Shown here one piece after another: positions 1 to 9,071 of a stretch of DNA of 64,000 nt; position 1 is the first letter of the stretch; each line of letters begins with the position of its first letter. A program made the position numbers and the translations under genes. The notes beneath the pieces were generated by a model. The model saw only the letters and a list, made by a program, of their open reading frames with translations, did no database searches and was not told the DNA's origin. Location: NCBI RefSeq assembly GCF_002904335.1, contig NZ_PPHF01000030.1, positions 186,001-250,000 on the forward strand, written 5' to 3'. The stretch comes from Amycolatopsis sp. CA-126428. GTDB lineage: Bacteria > Actinomycetota > Actinomycetes > Mycobacteriales > Pseudonocardiaceae.

Positions 1-1
1 C

Positions 2-259
2 GAGGAGCGGATCGTTGCAGCTGCCGGCGATCCCGACCTGGAGCAGGCTGCTGTCGCCAGCCGCAACGAAGGCGACTTCGAGATGCCGTTCAACCAGCGG
101 TTCAACGACATCATGGTCGAGCGCGCCGAGGCCGACACCAAGTTCACCGAGAAGTACTTCTCCGATAAAGAATTCCAGGGTCGCCTCACACGTGAGGCGC
201 GCAAGGCGGCGTATCGGATGATCCGCCGTCGCCACGGCTTGTCCGACACGACCGCCTGA
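2..259 (+). CDS. C-terminal end of a probable type I restriction enzyme R subunit (HsdR-like), cut by the window edge
   Basis: Only the last 85 codons are present, in the frame opening at base 2 and ending with TGA. The visible part is highly charged and helical, with a stretch around MPFNQRFNDIMVERAEAD followed by FTEKYFSDKEF. This resembles the helical C-terminal region of HsdR subunits, which contacts the methyltransferase core. The helicase and nuclease domains would lie to the left of the window. It ends 16-34 bases before an AIPR-type phage-resistance gene on the same strand, which fits a defence island. The family call rests on a short, poorly conserved region, so another large helicase-like defence protein is possible. 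Confidence 0.5.
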   Translation, partial: EERIVAAAGDPDLEQAAVASRNEGDFEMPFNQRFNDIMVERAEADTKFTEKYFSDKEFQGRLTREARKAAYRMIRRRHGLSDTTA

Positions 260-293
260 CCGATCCCGGCCACTCGTGACGCAGGGGAGCGTA

Positions 294-2417
294 GTGAACA
301 ACCAACCGGCCAAAACCCAGTCGCCGAACCAGGTTCGTCAGGTTCGCCAGGCATTGCTGCGAGAATTCTCGGAGCTGATCGATCTCTCGAACGTCGAGAC
401 CTCGCGACCCGACGAGGTGGAGAAGCAGCTCCTGTCCCGATCACTGGCCGCACTGGCCGTTCGTAAGCTGACCGGCTGTAGCAGCCAAGTAGCCGCGGAG
501 ACCGTGATCGACGGCCGCCACGACCAGGGCATCGACGCCGTCGCGTTGGCTGATGGAACTTCCGAAGTATTCCTGGTCCAGGCCAAGTGGAGTGAACGAG
601 GTACAGCGGGCATCGACACCGCCGCCGCCCACAAGATGGTGGCAGGCTTCCGGCAGATCGAGGACCGCCGGTTCGAACGCTTCAACGCGCGGTTCCAGGC
701 GATGGCAGAGAAGCTCCGAGCAGTGCTGGCCGAACCGCACCTGAGGGTCACCTTGGTGCAAGCGGTCATGGGTGATGGTCGGCTCGCGCCCGAAGTCACG
801 CAGGTTTTCGAGGACGCGTGCACGGAGTTCAACGGCCACGGCCGCTACCTTCACTACAAGGTCCTGAGCAGCGCCGACTTTCACCAGCAGGTCAGGGACG
901 ACCTATCGGAGATCCCTATCTCGCTCAAGATCAACATGTCGCAGTGGATCCACCGGGATCTTCCGGCGGATGCCTATCAAGGCAGCGTCGCCGCGGACGG
1001 AGTGGCACAGTGGTTCGCCGAGTTCGGTGACCGCTTGTTCGAGCAGAACGTACGGAAGTCGCTCGGACTCACCACCGTCAACCAAGCCATGGTCGACACC
1101 CTGGTGAACGACCCCATGAGCTTCTGGTCGCGGAACAACGGCATCACGGTGCTCTGCTCGGAGATCCAAACCAGCTATCCGTCCGGCCGGCGTCCGAACC
1201 TGCCGGTGGACCTCCACTTGAGCGGTGTCAGCGTGGTCAACGGGGCACAAACGGTGACCGCGATCCATGAGGCCTTCCGCAAAGCGCCAGAAGCCGTGCA
1301 GGACGCCGACGTGAGCGTCCGGGTCATCCAGGTGCCGGCAGACGATGCGGTGTTCGGTGGAGTCGTAACCCGGAGCACCAACACCCAGAATCACATGGAG
1401 CGCAGGGACTTCATCGCGCTCGACGAGGTCCAGATGGCGATCCGGGAAGATTTCGCACTGTCGCTGGACAAGACCTATGTCTTCAAACGAGGGGACATCG
1501 ATCCCGCGCCGGACGCGGGATGTTCGGTCGTCACCGCGGCGATCGCGTTGGCGTGCGCGCACCGGAATCCGGAGTTCGTCTTTCGAGCCAAACGAGACCG
1601 GGACCTCCTCTGGGAGGTCGACCGGGGCGGCGCGTATCCGAGCCTGTTCGGCAATCAGCCGTCGGCGGGCTTGATCTGGCACTCGGTGCAGCTCTTCCGC
1701 GAGATCAACAGTGTTCTCCGCCGAGAAGGAAAGAAGCTGGAGGGGCGCGCGTCGACGATTGTCGACCACGGCGACCTCATGCTCACCCATCTGGTCTTTC
1801 AGGCGATCGACGCGGAGGGCATCGAGGATGCCGACTCCGACTGGAGGATTCCGGCGAACCTGGACGAACTGGTCGTGGCGGCCATACGATGGCTGATTCA
1901 CGAAGTGGACAGCGCCTACGGTGCCGCCTCGTTCGTCACGAGCACGTTTGCCAAGCACGAGCGTTTTCTTGAGCTGGCGAAGCGGGTGCATGCGCGTCTC
2001 GACTCCGGGGAACCGGCACCGGAGATCGGTGCCGAGTACCACCCGGCGCCGCGGCCGGCCAAGGGGCGTGCGCGCACCGCGGTGAGCGTTTTGATCGATG
2101 CGAATCGCATCGATCAAGGGGAAACACTGCATTTCGTACCGTCCACCGAACGTGAGCAGGCAGCAATCGGAGGCTGGCTGGTGCAGGACTCACGTCGCAG
2201 CCTTGCGACGTGGGTGACTGACCGTCGCAAGCCGCTGCTCTGGGCGGGTGATGGCCAGCGATACTCGCCATCCGGGCTGGTAATGCACATCTGGCAGGAG
2301 GCCGGGTGGGACGAAGCGCCGGTGGCGGTCCAAGGGCCGAAATGCTGGCATCTTGGTCGCGAGGGCTCGCTCGTCGAACTGGCCAATGCGCTGCGGAGGG
2401 ACGACGAACGAGAATAG
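294..2417 (+). CDS. AIPR-family phage-resistance protein with an N-terminal QxK nuclease-like domain
   Basis: About 707 residues. The middle matches the AIPR (abortive infection phage resistance) domain: FWSRNNGITVLC, then SVVNGAQTVTAI, then TRSTNTQNHMERRDF and a conserved D/Q-rich stretch. The first 170 residues carry a likely PD-(D/E)XK core of the Mrr/QxK type, GIDA with Asp81 followed by VQAKW with Gln96 and Lys98. The C-terminal 150 residues are unassigned. I chose the GTG at 294 because an AGGGGAG ribosome site sits 5-6 bases upstream; an in-frame GTG at 276 is the alternative. It lies between the HsdR-like tail and a Ser/Thr kinase on the same strand. AIPR is known from abortive infection and restriction loci; nuclease activity here is inferred from motifs only. 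Confidence 0.85.
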   Translation: MNNQPAKTQSPNQVRQVRQALLREFSELIDLSNVETSRPDEVEKQLLSRSLAALAVRKLTGCSSQVAAETVIDGRHDQGIDAVALADGTSEVFLVQAKWSERGTAGIDTAAAHKMVAGFRQIEDRRFERFNARFQAMAEKLRAVLAEPHLRVTLVQAVMGDGRLAPEVTQVFEDACTEFNGHGRYLHYKVLSSADFHQQVRDDLSEIPISLKINMSQWIHRDLPADAYQGSVAADGVAQWFAEFGDRLFEQNVRKSLGLTTVNQAMVDTLVNDPMSFWSRNNGITVLCSEIQTSYPSGRRPNLPVDLHLSGVSVVNGAQTVTAIHEAFRKAPEAVQDADVSVRVIQVPADDAVFGGVVTRSTNTQNHMERRDFIALDEVQMAIREDFALSLDKTYVFKRGDIDPAPDAGCSVVTAAIALACAHRNPEFVFRAKRDRDLLWEVDRGGAYPSLFGNQPSAGLIWHSVQLFREINSVLRREGKKLEGRASTIVDHGDLMLTHLVFQAIDAEGIEDADSDWRIPANLDELVVAAIRWLIHEVDSAYGAASFVTSTFAKHERFLELAKRVHARLDSGEPAPEIGAEYHPAPRPAKGRARTAVSVLIDANRIDQGETLHFVPSTEREQAAIGGWLVQDSRRSLATWVTDRRKPLLWAGDGQRYSPSGLVMHIWQEAGWDEAPVAVQGPKCWHLGREGSLVELANALRRDDERE

Positions 2418-2437
2418 GGCGGCAGGCGGTGTCCCTG

Positions 2438-2467
2438 GACAGTGACACGACAGTGACGCACACTGTC
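2438..2467 (+). promoter_or_regulatory. Candidate operator: two direct GACAGTG repeats and an inverted copy
   Basis: In the short gap before the kinase gene, GACAGTG occurs twice with an 11-base period (2438 and 2449). It is followed by its exact reverse complement CACTGTC at 2461, so the second and third units form a 7-bp perfect inverted repeat with a 5-base loop. Spacing of one helical turn plus dyad symmetry suggests a protein-binding site controlling the kinase gene. No regulator is identified. Confidence 0.4.
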
Positions 2468-2489
2468 GGGTGCCGATCTGGGGGAGGAC

Positions 2490-4055
2490 GTGGCCGCTGC
2501 ACCGCAGATCATCGCTGGGCGCTACGAGCTGACCGCGCCGATCAGCTCCGGCGGGATGGGCCAGGTCTGGCGTGGCTACGACACCGTCCTTGACCGCGAC
2601 ATCGCGGTCAAGCTCATCAGGCCAGGCGTTGCTGACACGGATGACGATCGCGGCGAACTGATCGCGAGGTTCCGGCGCGAAGCTCGGGTTACCGCGAAGA
2701 TCGAGCACCCGGGGGTGCCCGCGATATACGACGCCGCGTTCGACGAGAATGTCGAACGCCTGTACCTGGTGATGCAGCTGATTCACGGCGTTTCTCTTAC
2801 TGACGTGCTCGCCGAACGCGGGGCATTGCCGGTGTCGTGGGCAACGTCGATCGTCGCGCAGATCTGCGCGGTCCTGTCCTACGCGCACGCGGTGCCAGTG
2901 GTTCACCGGGACCTCAAACCGGGCAACGTGATGATTTCGTGGGACGGCCACGTGAAGGTGTTGGACTTCGGAGTCGCGGCACTGCTGCGTGACGACGTCA
3001 CCAAGCTGACGTCCACTGGCCGGATTATCGGCACAAAGCCCTATATGTCCCCGGAGCAGATCCAGAACTCGCCGATCACTCCGCTGAGCGACCTCTACGC
3101 ACTTGGTTGCCTGGCGCACGAACTGCTCGCCGGCGAGCGTGTCTTCCAAGCGGACGACGAGATCGCGCTGATGTACCAGCATCTCGAGAACCAGCCGACC
3201 CCATTGCGCGAGATCAAACCCGACATTCCGGCCGAACTTGAGCAACTTGTACTCGACCTGCTGGCGAAGCGTCCATCAGACCGTCCAGCCGACGCCTGGG
3301 CCGTCTACGACCGGTTGGTGCCGTTCATGCCGGCGTTGGAATCGCAGGTGGATGATCCGGATCCGGCGCCGGGGGCGATGCCGGATCCAACCCGACCTTA
3401 CCGACGTCCAGTCGGTTTGCGGCCGCGGCCAGCCCTCTCGACCGAGGTGCCCGGCCTGGCGGGACAGGTCTCAGCCGGGCGGTCCGGCGTCACGGTAGAG
3501 GAGGTGTATGCAGCGCAGGAACGCGCATACGACCTCATCGATGCGGAGCGCTTCACTCAGGCCGCAGACATCGCAGGCGATTTGGTGGCGCTTGCGGCTT
3601 CATCGCTCGGCAAGAACAACACGGCCGTTCTGGAACTGTGGACAGCCAAGGCCGTCGCCTTATTCCTGGGTGGCGATCTCCGTCGCGCGCTGGTGGATTT
3701 TACGGCTCTCGCAGCGGCGTATGCCCGGTCCACCGGCCCGGACGGCGAGCAGTCTCTGCAATGCCGTCTGCAGGCGGCGTACTGCCAGGTTGCACTGGGA
3801 CTTACTGCGGGGGCGCTGACCGAGCTGGAATTGATTCTGCCCGGCTATCGAAAGCTCGGACCGGAATACGTCGAGGATGTCCTCAAGATCCGTCGTACGA
3901 TCATCGGGCTGCGGATGGGTGCCGGCCACCTCAAGAGCGTTCGCTCGGACCTGCATGAGTTGGAGCACGACGTGTTGAGCGCCTTGGGGACCGACAGTGA
4001 ACTGGCCGCGGACGTGGCTGAGATGCTCAAGCGTCTGCGTGGTCTCGACGGATAG
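2490..4055 (+). CDS. Soluble Hanks-type Ser/Thr protein kinase with a C-terminal TPR-like helical region
   Basis: 521 residues starting at GTG, with GGGGGAGG just upstream. The N-terminal 270 residues form a complete PknB-like kinase: ISSGGMGQVW P-loop, AVKLI lysine, HRDLKPGN catalytic loop (His139, Asp141), DFG, and the IGTKPYMSPEQ activation segment. After a proline-rich linker, residues 340-521 are alpha-helical and repetitive in the manner of TPR-type scaffolds. There is no transmembrane helix or PASTA domain, unlike housekeeping PknB. The position beside AIPR and HsdR-like genes suggests a role in phage defence, by analogy with known defence kinases such as Stk2 or PglW. That role is inference; the kinase assignment is firm. 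Confidence 0.9.
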   Translation: MAAAPQIIAGRYELTAPISSGGMGQVWRGYDTVLDRDIAVKLIRPGVADTDDDRGELIARFRREARVTAKIEHPGVPAIYDAAFDENVERLYLVMQLIHGVSLTDVLAERGALPVSWATSIVAQICAVLSYAHAVPVVHRDLKPGNVMISWDGHVKVLDFGVAALLRDDVTKLTSTGRIIGTKPYMSPEQIQNSPITPLSDLYALGCLAHELLAGERVFQADDEIALMYQHLENQPTPLREIKPDIPAELEQLVLDLLAKRPSDRPADAWAVYDRLVPFMPALESQVDDPDPAPGAMPDPTRPYRRPVGLRPRPALSTEVPGLAGQVSAGRSGVTVEEVYAAQERAYDLIDAERFTQAADIAGDLVALAASSLGKNNTAVLELWTAKAVALFLGGDLRRALVDFTALAAAYARSTGPDGEQSLQCRLQAAYCQVALGLTAGALTELELILPGYRKLGPEYVEDVLKIRRTIIGLRMGAGHLKSVRSDLHELEHDVLSALGTDSELAADVAEMLKRLRGLDG

Positions 4056-5089
4056 ATATCTTGGGGCAGGCGCTCATTTCCTTCGCCAAGTACGCGCAAG
4101 CCAGACGAGCCGGCCGTGGCCGCAGGCTCACCCGGGCCGACCGCAGGACAATCTGGCAGCTGACCGAGCGGTTCCGCAAGCGCCTTAACGACCGGAACTG
4201 GACCACGCACAACGCAATGGCGGCCTATGCCGCGCGTTGAGAAGCCGAGCGGGCGGCCCGGGTCGGGGCCGGCGAAAATTCCGGTTCGGGTTTCCGTTAC
4301 CGCCACATCGTCGTCGACGAGGCGCAGGACCTCCATGGCGCGCACTGGAAATGCTGCGTGCGATGGTCCCGGACGACCGCAACGACATTTTCTGTGCCGG
4401 GGGCACGCACCAGAGGATCTACGACAATGTGGTGAGTCTGGGAAGCCTCGGCATCAAACATCCGCGGCCGGTCGGCCAAGCTGACGCTGAACTACCGGAC
4501 CAGCAGGCAAATTCTCGCGGCGGCGATGGCGGTGATGCACGGTCGGACCTACGACGACCTCGACGGCGGAGTCGATGGGCTCGAGGGATACCGCTCGGTG
4601 CTGAGAGGGCCCAAGCCGACCTTCCAAGGCTTCACGAGCCAGACTGCAGAGCTCGAGGCGGTGGTCGGCCAAGCGGTCGAGTGGGCCGAGCAGGGCGGCC
4701 CCAAAGGGCTTGCAGTGTGTGTCCCGACGAAGGACCTCGTCGCCCGGGTGCCCGGGATGCTCGCCGAGGCAGGGCTGCCGACGGTCGAACTCACTCCGGA
4801 TGGTCCGAAGGGCGCCGGCGGTTTCTCGATCGGCACCATGCACCGGTTCAAAGGGCTCGAGTTCCAGCCAATCATCATCGCGGGAGCATCGGACGGGCTG
4901 ATTCCCCGATCGAGCCTCGACCGGATGCGTGCCGAGGATCCGATCCGGTTCCGGCGTCCGATCCAGCTGGATCGGGCACTGCTGTTCGTCGCAGCGACCC
5001 GTGCCCGCGATGAGCTGGTGATCTTCTGGCACGGCGCACCCAGCCGGTTCCTGTCGACCATGTCCGTCGGAAAGGTCTCAGCGAGCTGA
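4056..5089 (+). pseudogene. Degenerate UvrD/Rep-type helicase, N-terminally truncated with one stop and two frameshifts
   Basis: Stitched across frames, the region encodes the back part of an SF1A helicase: IWQLTERFRKRLNDRNWTTH, then RHIVVDEAQDL (Walker B), then DIFCAG/THQRIY, LTLNYRTSRQI, GTMHRFKGLEFQ, and LLFVAATRARDELV ending in WHGAPSRFL. An in-frame TGA interrupts it at 4238, and single-base deletions shift the frame near 4350 and 4460. The N-terminal Walker A region is absent; the upstream boundary is the kinase stop codon. The last 187 codons (4526-5089) remain open. It is presumably a dead relic of a larger defence gene. Sequencing error cannot explain the missing N-terminus. Confidence 0.85.
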
Positions 5090-5118
5090 CCGCCACTGTC
5101 CACGTTGATCGTCAGAGG

Positions 5119-5191
5119 TGCCCCCGGCAGGATTCGAACCTGCGACACCCGCTTTAGGAGAGCGGTGCTCTATCCCCTGAGCTACGAGGGC
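5119..5191 (-). tRNA. tRNA-Arg (anticodon CCT)
   Basis: On the minus strand the cloverleaf is complete. Acceptor GCCCTCG pairs with CGGGGGC (one wobble), the anticodon stem CCGCT/AGCGG encloses loop CTCCTAA (anticodon CCT), and the T arm carries GGTTCGAATCC. The discriminator is A and CCA is not encoded. The tRNA 3' end faces the decayed defence genes to the left, the usual geometry for an island integrated at a tRNA gene. Confidence 0.95.
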
Positions 5192-5464
5192 CTGCTACTA
5201 CCGGGTCAGCTTAGCTTGCCGAAGGGACCCGCAGCAGCAGGGGCACGGATGGAGCAACCCGACGGACGTCGTCACCCAGGTGAGTGGTTCTCCGGCTCTC
5301 GGGAACCCGGAGATACACCCTGGCGCACCGCCCACCGCACCTGACCTGGACGGACCAGTGCCTCACCTGGTCGTGTCTGGTTTCGAACTGCTGAACAACA
5401 GTAGGTAACCTTCGTTAACGGGACGCGGGGAGCCGCCTCCTACTGGCTGTTGCGGAGGGCTTCG

Positions 5465-6118
5465 TTGATCAAGCTCATGTTCGCCGACGACGAGGAACTG
5501 GTGCGCTCGGGGTTGCGCGCGATGATGTCCGGGGCCCAGGACATCGAGATCGTGGGCGAGGCGAGCGACGGCAGATCCGCCGTGGAAGTTGCCCGGCGGT
5601 ATCACCCCGATGTGGCCCTGCTCGACATCAAGATGCGGGCCCCTGACGACGGCATTCGCGCTCTCCGGGCCATCCTCGCCCTCCCCGATCCGCCCACCGT
5701 GGCCATGCTGACCACCTTCGACATCGACGAATACGTCAGCCTCGCGCTGCGGCTCGGGGCCAACGGCTTCCTGCTCAAGGACATCGACCCCGCCGCGCTG
5801 TTGCGGGCCGTGCGGGATCTGAGCCGGGGTGGGGCCGTGCTGGATCCGGGTGTGGCCGCTCGGATGGTTCAGTCGCACCGGGATGAACAACGCGCTGCTC
5901 AGCCCGCCCGGAAGCTGCTCGCCTCGCTGTCCGAACGGGAGCGTGAAGTCGTCGCGCTGATCGGGCAGGGCCTGTCCAACGCCGAGATCGGCGGGCGGCT
6001 GCACCTCTCCGAAGCCACCGTCAAGGGGTACGTCTCCGCCGTGCTCTCCAAGATCGGCGCGGCCAACCGGGTGCAGGCCGCGCTGCTGGCCTACCGCGGC
6101 GGGCTGCTCGACCAGTAG
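5465..6118 (+). CDS. NarL/FixJ-type response regulator, orphan
   Basis: 217 residues: an N-terminal receiver with phospho-acceptor Asp54 (ALLDIKM) and a C-terminal LuxR-type helix-turn-helix (LSEREREVVALIGQGLSNAEIG, split here at its middle in the family pattern). The best start is TTG at 5465, because GGAGGG lies 5 bases upstream; a TTG at 5450 would be inside that Shine-Dalgarno region. Its stop is immediately followed by the ATG of the next gene, so the two are co-translated. NarL-type regulators usually sit beside a histidine kinase, but none is adjacent here. The 270 bases upstream hold only the tRNA-Arg gene and no other gene I can support. Confidence 0.9.
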   Translation: MIKLMFADDEELVRSGLRAMMSGAQDIEIVGEASDGRSAVEVARRYHPDVALLDIKMRAPDDGIRALRAILALPDPPTVAMLTTFDIDEYVSLALRLGANGFLLKDIDPAALLRAVRDLSRGGAVLDPGVAARMVQSHRDEQRAAQPARKLLASLSEREREVVALIGQGLSNAEIGGRLHLSEATVKGYVSAVLSKIGAANRVQAALLAYRGGLLDQ

Positions 6119-6727
6119 ATGCTGCTCACGGCGCTGGAGTTCGTCGGGCTCGTCGCCTTCGCCGCGTCCGGGGCGCTCGCCGCGGTGCGGGCGCGGCTCG
6201 ATGTCTTCGGCGTCGTCGTGGTCGGGCTCACCACCGCGCTCGGCGGCGGCGTCATCCGGGACGTCCTGCTCGGCATCCACCCGCCCACGACACTGCGGAA
6301 CTGGCCCTACCTCGCCGTCTGCGCCGGGACCGCCCTGGTCGTCTTCGTCTTCCACCCGCAGGTCGCGCGGCTGCGGCGCGGCGTTCTGCTGGCGGACGCG
6401 CTCGGGCTCGGCGTCTTCGCCACCGCCGGGACGACCATCGCGCTCAACGCCGGCGCCACCGTCTACGCCGCGTGTCTGATCGGGATGACGACCGGCATCG
6501 GCGGCGGGGCCGTGCGCGATCTGCTGCTCCGGGAAATCCCGCTCGTCCTGCGGAAGGAGATCTACGCCGTGGCCGCGCTCGCCGGCTCGGCGCTCGTCGC
6601 CTTCGGTCACTCTCTGCGACTTCCGGAAGGGCTCGTGACCGTCGTCGCGGCCGCTGTCGTGGTTTCCATCAGGATGGTCGCGCTCTGGCGGCACTGGAAC
6701 GCGCCGGTCGCGCGCGGTCCGGAGTGA
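6119..6727 (+). CDS. TRIC/UPF0126-family cation channel protein
   Basis: 202 residues, almost all hydrophobic, with about seven membrane segments arranged as two repeats. Each repeat carries the glycine-rich signature of the family: LTTALGGGVIRDVLLG in the first and MTTGIGGGAVRDLLLRE in the second. Prokaryotic TRIC homologues form trimeric monovalent cation channels. The ATG directly follows the stop codon of the response regulator with no gap, so translation is probably coupled. Whether the regulator controls ion flux is unknown. Confidence 0.88.
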   Translation: MLLTALEFVGLVAFAASGALAAVRARLDVFGVVVVGLTTALGGGVIRDVLLGIHPPTTLRNWPYLAVCAGTALVVFVFHPQVARLRRGVLLADALGLGVFATAGTTIALNAGATVYAACLIGMTTGIGGGAVRDLLLREIPLVLRKEIYAVAALAGSALVAFGHSLRLPEGLVTVVAAAVVVSIRMVALWRHWNAPVARGPE

Positions 6728-6755
6728 GAAATCCTTTGTGAGTTCTGCGTGTGTT

Positions 6756-6772
6756 CTTAGGCGGGTCTCAGC
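6756..6772 (+). promoter_or_regulatory. Candidate MprA box upstream of mprA
   Basis: CTTAGG at 6756 and CTCAGC at 6767 form a direct repeat with an 11-base period, 21 bases before the mprA start. The same arrangement, with four unconserved bases between CTYAGG and TCTCAG, occurs before the pepD-like gene at 10986. Both genes belong to the MprA regulon in mycobacteria, where MprA binds direct repeats, so autoregulation is likely. Confidence 0.5.
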
Positions 6773-6793
6773 ACGCTGCGTAAAACTAGCGCC

Positions 6794-7486
6794 ATGCGCA
6801 TCCTTGTGGTGGACGACGACCGCGCCGTCCGTGAGTCGCTCCGGCGGTCCCTGGAGTTCAACGGCTACCAGGTCCAGCTGGCCAGTGACGGTGCGCAGGC
6901 CCTGGAGGCGATCATCGCCGACCGGCCGGACGCGATGGTGCTGGACGTCATGATGCCCCGGCTCGACGGCCTCGAGGTCGCCCGCCGCCTGCGCAGCACC
7001 GGTGACGACCTGCCGATCCTGGTGCTCACCGCGCGCGACACCGTCTCCGACCGGGTGTCCGGCCTGGACGCCGGCGCCGACGACTACCTGCCGAAGCCCT
7101 TCGCGCTCGAGGAGCTGCTCGCCCGGCTGCGGGCGCTGCTGCGCCGCGCCGTCCCGGAAGGCCAGAACGGCCAGGCCTCGGAGTCCCTGGCCTTCGCGGA
7201 CCTGACGCTGGACCCCGGCACGCGGGAGGTCCGCCGCGGTGACCGCGAGATCAGCCTGACCCGGACCGAATTCGCCCTGCTGGAACTGTTCCTTTCCTAC
7301 CCGAAGCACGTCCTCACGCGTGGCCGGATCCTGGAGGAAGTATGGGGTTACGACTTCCCGACGTCGGGCAACGCGCTGGAGGTCTACGTCGGCTACTTGC
7401 GCCGCAAGACGGAGGCCGAGGGGGAGCCGAGGCTGATCCACACGGTGCGGGGAGTGGGGTACGTCCTGAGGGAAACCCCGCCGTGA
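6794..7486 (+). CDS. mprA: MprA-like OmpR-family response regulator
   Basis: 230 residues. The receiver begins [16 protein letters not shown], with phospho-acceptor Asp51 in MVLDVMMPR and conserved Lys in [11 protein letters not shown]. The C-terminal winged helix ends in [12 protein letters not shown]. The sequence pattern is very close to mycobacterial MprA, the cell-envelope stress regulator. The gene overlaps the kinase gene by 4 bases (GTGA), a typical two-component operon. A pepD-like protease gene 3.5 kb downstream and the shared promoter box support the MprA assignment over other OmpR regulators. Confidence 0.85.
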   Translation: MRILVVDDDRAVRESLRRSLEFNGYQVQLASDGAQALEAIIADRPDAMVLDVMMPRLDGLEVARRLRSTGDDLPILVLTARDTVSDRVSGLDAGADDYLPKPFALEELLARLRALLRRAVPEGQNGQASESLAFADLTLDPGTREVRRGDREISLTRTEFALLELFLSYPKHVLTRGRILEEVWGYDFPTSGNALEVYVGYLRRKTEAEGEPRLIHTVRGVGYVLRETPP

Positions 7487-8892
7487 CCGAACCGGGCGAT
7501 CCCCGCGGCACGCGCTGGGGCGCCCGCCGGTTCTCGCTGCGCGGCCGGGTGACGCTGCTCGCGGCCGCCTGCGTCGCGGGCGCTGTCGCGCTGGTGTCGA
7601 TCGGCGCCTACATGGTCGTGCGGAGCAACCTCTACCAGCAGCTCGACGACAGCTTGCTGGCGCGCGCGCAGGCGGCGGCCAACTCGCCGCAGGTGCAGAC
7701 CGAGCTGCGGCAGGTGCCCGGCGCGTTCCTGGCCAGCGCCGACCTGCAGATCGGGCAGCTCAACGCGGCGCCCGACGTCCAGCACGCCGTGATGACCTAC
7801 CCGCTGTCGAGCTCGCCGCCGCCGTTCGGGCCGGACGAGCTGGCCGTCGCGAACGGCGACTCGGCGGAGTCGCTGCGGACGGACTTCCGCTCCGACAGCC
7901 GCGTGGTCGCCCTGCCGACCGGGCACGGCGAGGCCATCGTGCTGGCCCAGTCGATGGGCCCGACCAAGCGCACGCTGAACGAGCTCGCGCTGGTGCTGTT
8001 CCTGATCGGCGGCGCCGGCATCCTGGTCGCCGCCGCGGCGGGCACCGCGGTGGCGCGCACCGGCCTGCGCCCGGTCGACCGGCTGACGTCGGCCGCCGAG
8101 CGCGTCGCCAAGACCGGCGACCTGCGGCCCATCCCGGTCAGCGGCGACGACGAGCTCGCGCGGCTCACCCAGACCTTCAACACCATGCTCGGCACGGTCG
8201 CGGACTCGCAGGAACGCCAGCGCCAGCTGGTCGCGGACGCGGGGCACGAGCTCCGGACGCCGTTGACGTCGCTGCGCACCAACCTCGAGCTGCTGCTCGC
8301 CGCGAGCAAACCGGGCGCGCCGCCGCTGCGGAACGAGGACCGCGTCGACATCATCGCGGACATCAGCGGCCAGCTCGACGAGCTGACGCAGCTCATCGGC
8401 GACCTGGTCGAGCTCGCGCGCCAGGACGAGCCGCGCGAGCGCTTCGAGCGCGTCGAGCTGCTGGAGGTCGTCGAGCGGGCGCTCGACCGGGCACGGCGGC
8501 GCGCGGGCGAGATCAACTTCGACGTCTCGCTGCAGCCGTGGGTGCTCACCGGCGACAACAGCTCGCTCGAACGCGCGGTGCTGAACCTGCTCGACAACGC
8601 GGTCAAGTTCTCGCCGCCCGATGCGACGGTCTGGGTGCGGCTGTACCCGCTCGGCGACGGCACCGCCGTGGTCGAGGTCGCGGACGCCGGGCCGGGCATC
8701 GCCGAAGAGGACCTGCCCAAGGTGTTCGACCGCTTCTACCGGTCGTCGGAGGCCCGGACGCTGCCGGGTTCGGGCCTGGGGCTGGCGATCGTGAAGCACG
8801 CGGCCGAGCGGCACGGTGGAGCGGTGTACGCCTCGCAGGCGCCCGAAGGCGGCGCGTTGATGACGATCCGGCTGCCGGGGGCGCCCGGCTGA
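7483..8892 (+). CDS. mprB: MprB-like sensor histidine kinase
   Basis: 469 residues from the GTG overlapping the mprA stop. It has an N-terminal membrane helix (about 22-42), a 120-residue extracytoplasmic sensor domain, a second helix (about 168-190), HAMP, and the DHp H-box [13 protein letters not shown] with His255. N, G1 ([11 protein letters not shown]), F and G2 ([10 protein letters not shown]) boxes complete the ATPase domain. Length and layout match MprB, which senses envelope stress and phosphorylates MprA. The next 180 bases to deoR hold only a 14-bp palindrome (GACCGGCGCCGGTC) right after the stop, possibly a weak terminator. Confidence 0.85.
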   Translation: MTEPGDPRGTRWGARRFSLRGRVTLLAAACVAGAVALVSIGAYMVVRSNLYQQLDDSLLARAQAAANSPQVQTELRQVPGAFLASADLQIGQLNAAPDVQHAVMTYPLSSSPPPFGPDELAVANGDSAESLRTDFRSDSRVVALPTGHGEAIVLAQSMGPTKRTLNELALVLFLIGGAGILVAAAAGTAVARTGLRPVDRLTSAAERVAKTGDLRPIPVSGDDELARLTQTFNTMLGTVADSQERQRQLVADAGHELRTPLTSLRTNLELLLAASKPGAPPLRNEDRVDIIADISGQLDELTQLIGDLVELARQDEPRERFERVELLEVVERALDRARRRAGEINFDVSLQPWVLTGDNSSLERAVLNLLDNAVKFSPPDATVWVRLYPLGDGTAVVEVADAGPGIAEEDLPKVFDRFYRSSEARTLPGSGLGLAIVKHAAERHGGAVYASQAPEGGALMTIRLPGAPG

Positions 8893-9071
8893 GACCGGCG
8901 CCGGTCTGCTGTTGCCTGTTCGCGCTACGCGTTGTTCGGCTGGTACCCGGGACGTCCGTTCGTGCCCACGTCATGACCTGGTGTTTCGAAGTTCACCCTC
9001 GCCGGGTCTGCGAATCCTGTGTTTAGTCGTGTAGGATTTTGTGTAATTGGCTGGACGGGATGGAGTAAACG

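Noticed and set aside
338..2512. Several long minus-strand open frames opposite the AIPR gene
   Set aside because: They are shadows created by high GC. The plus-strand frame carries the recognisable domain and a ribosome site.
5092..5118. Direct repeat of the tRNA-Arg 3' end as an attachment site
   Set aside because: No second copy of the T-arm/acceptor end is visible within the window; it would lie further left if it exists.
5105..5344. 79-codon open frame over the tRNA-Arg gene
   Set aside because: It reads through the tRNA on the opposite strand, has no recognisable domain, and is a chance frame.
5363..7441. 692-codon minus-strand open frame opposite the response regulator, TRIC-like and mprA genes
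   Set aside because: Low-complexity Arg/Gly/His composition, with three well-supported genes on the other strand.
8891..8907. 14-bp palindrome after mprB as a firm terminator
   Set aside because: GACCGGCGCCGGTC has no loop and no T-tract, so it is noted only as a possibility.
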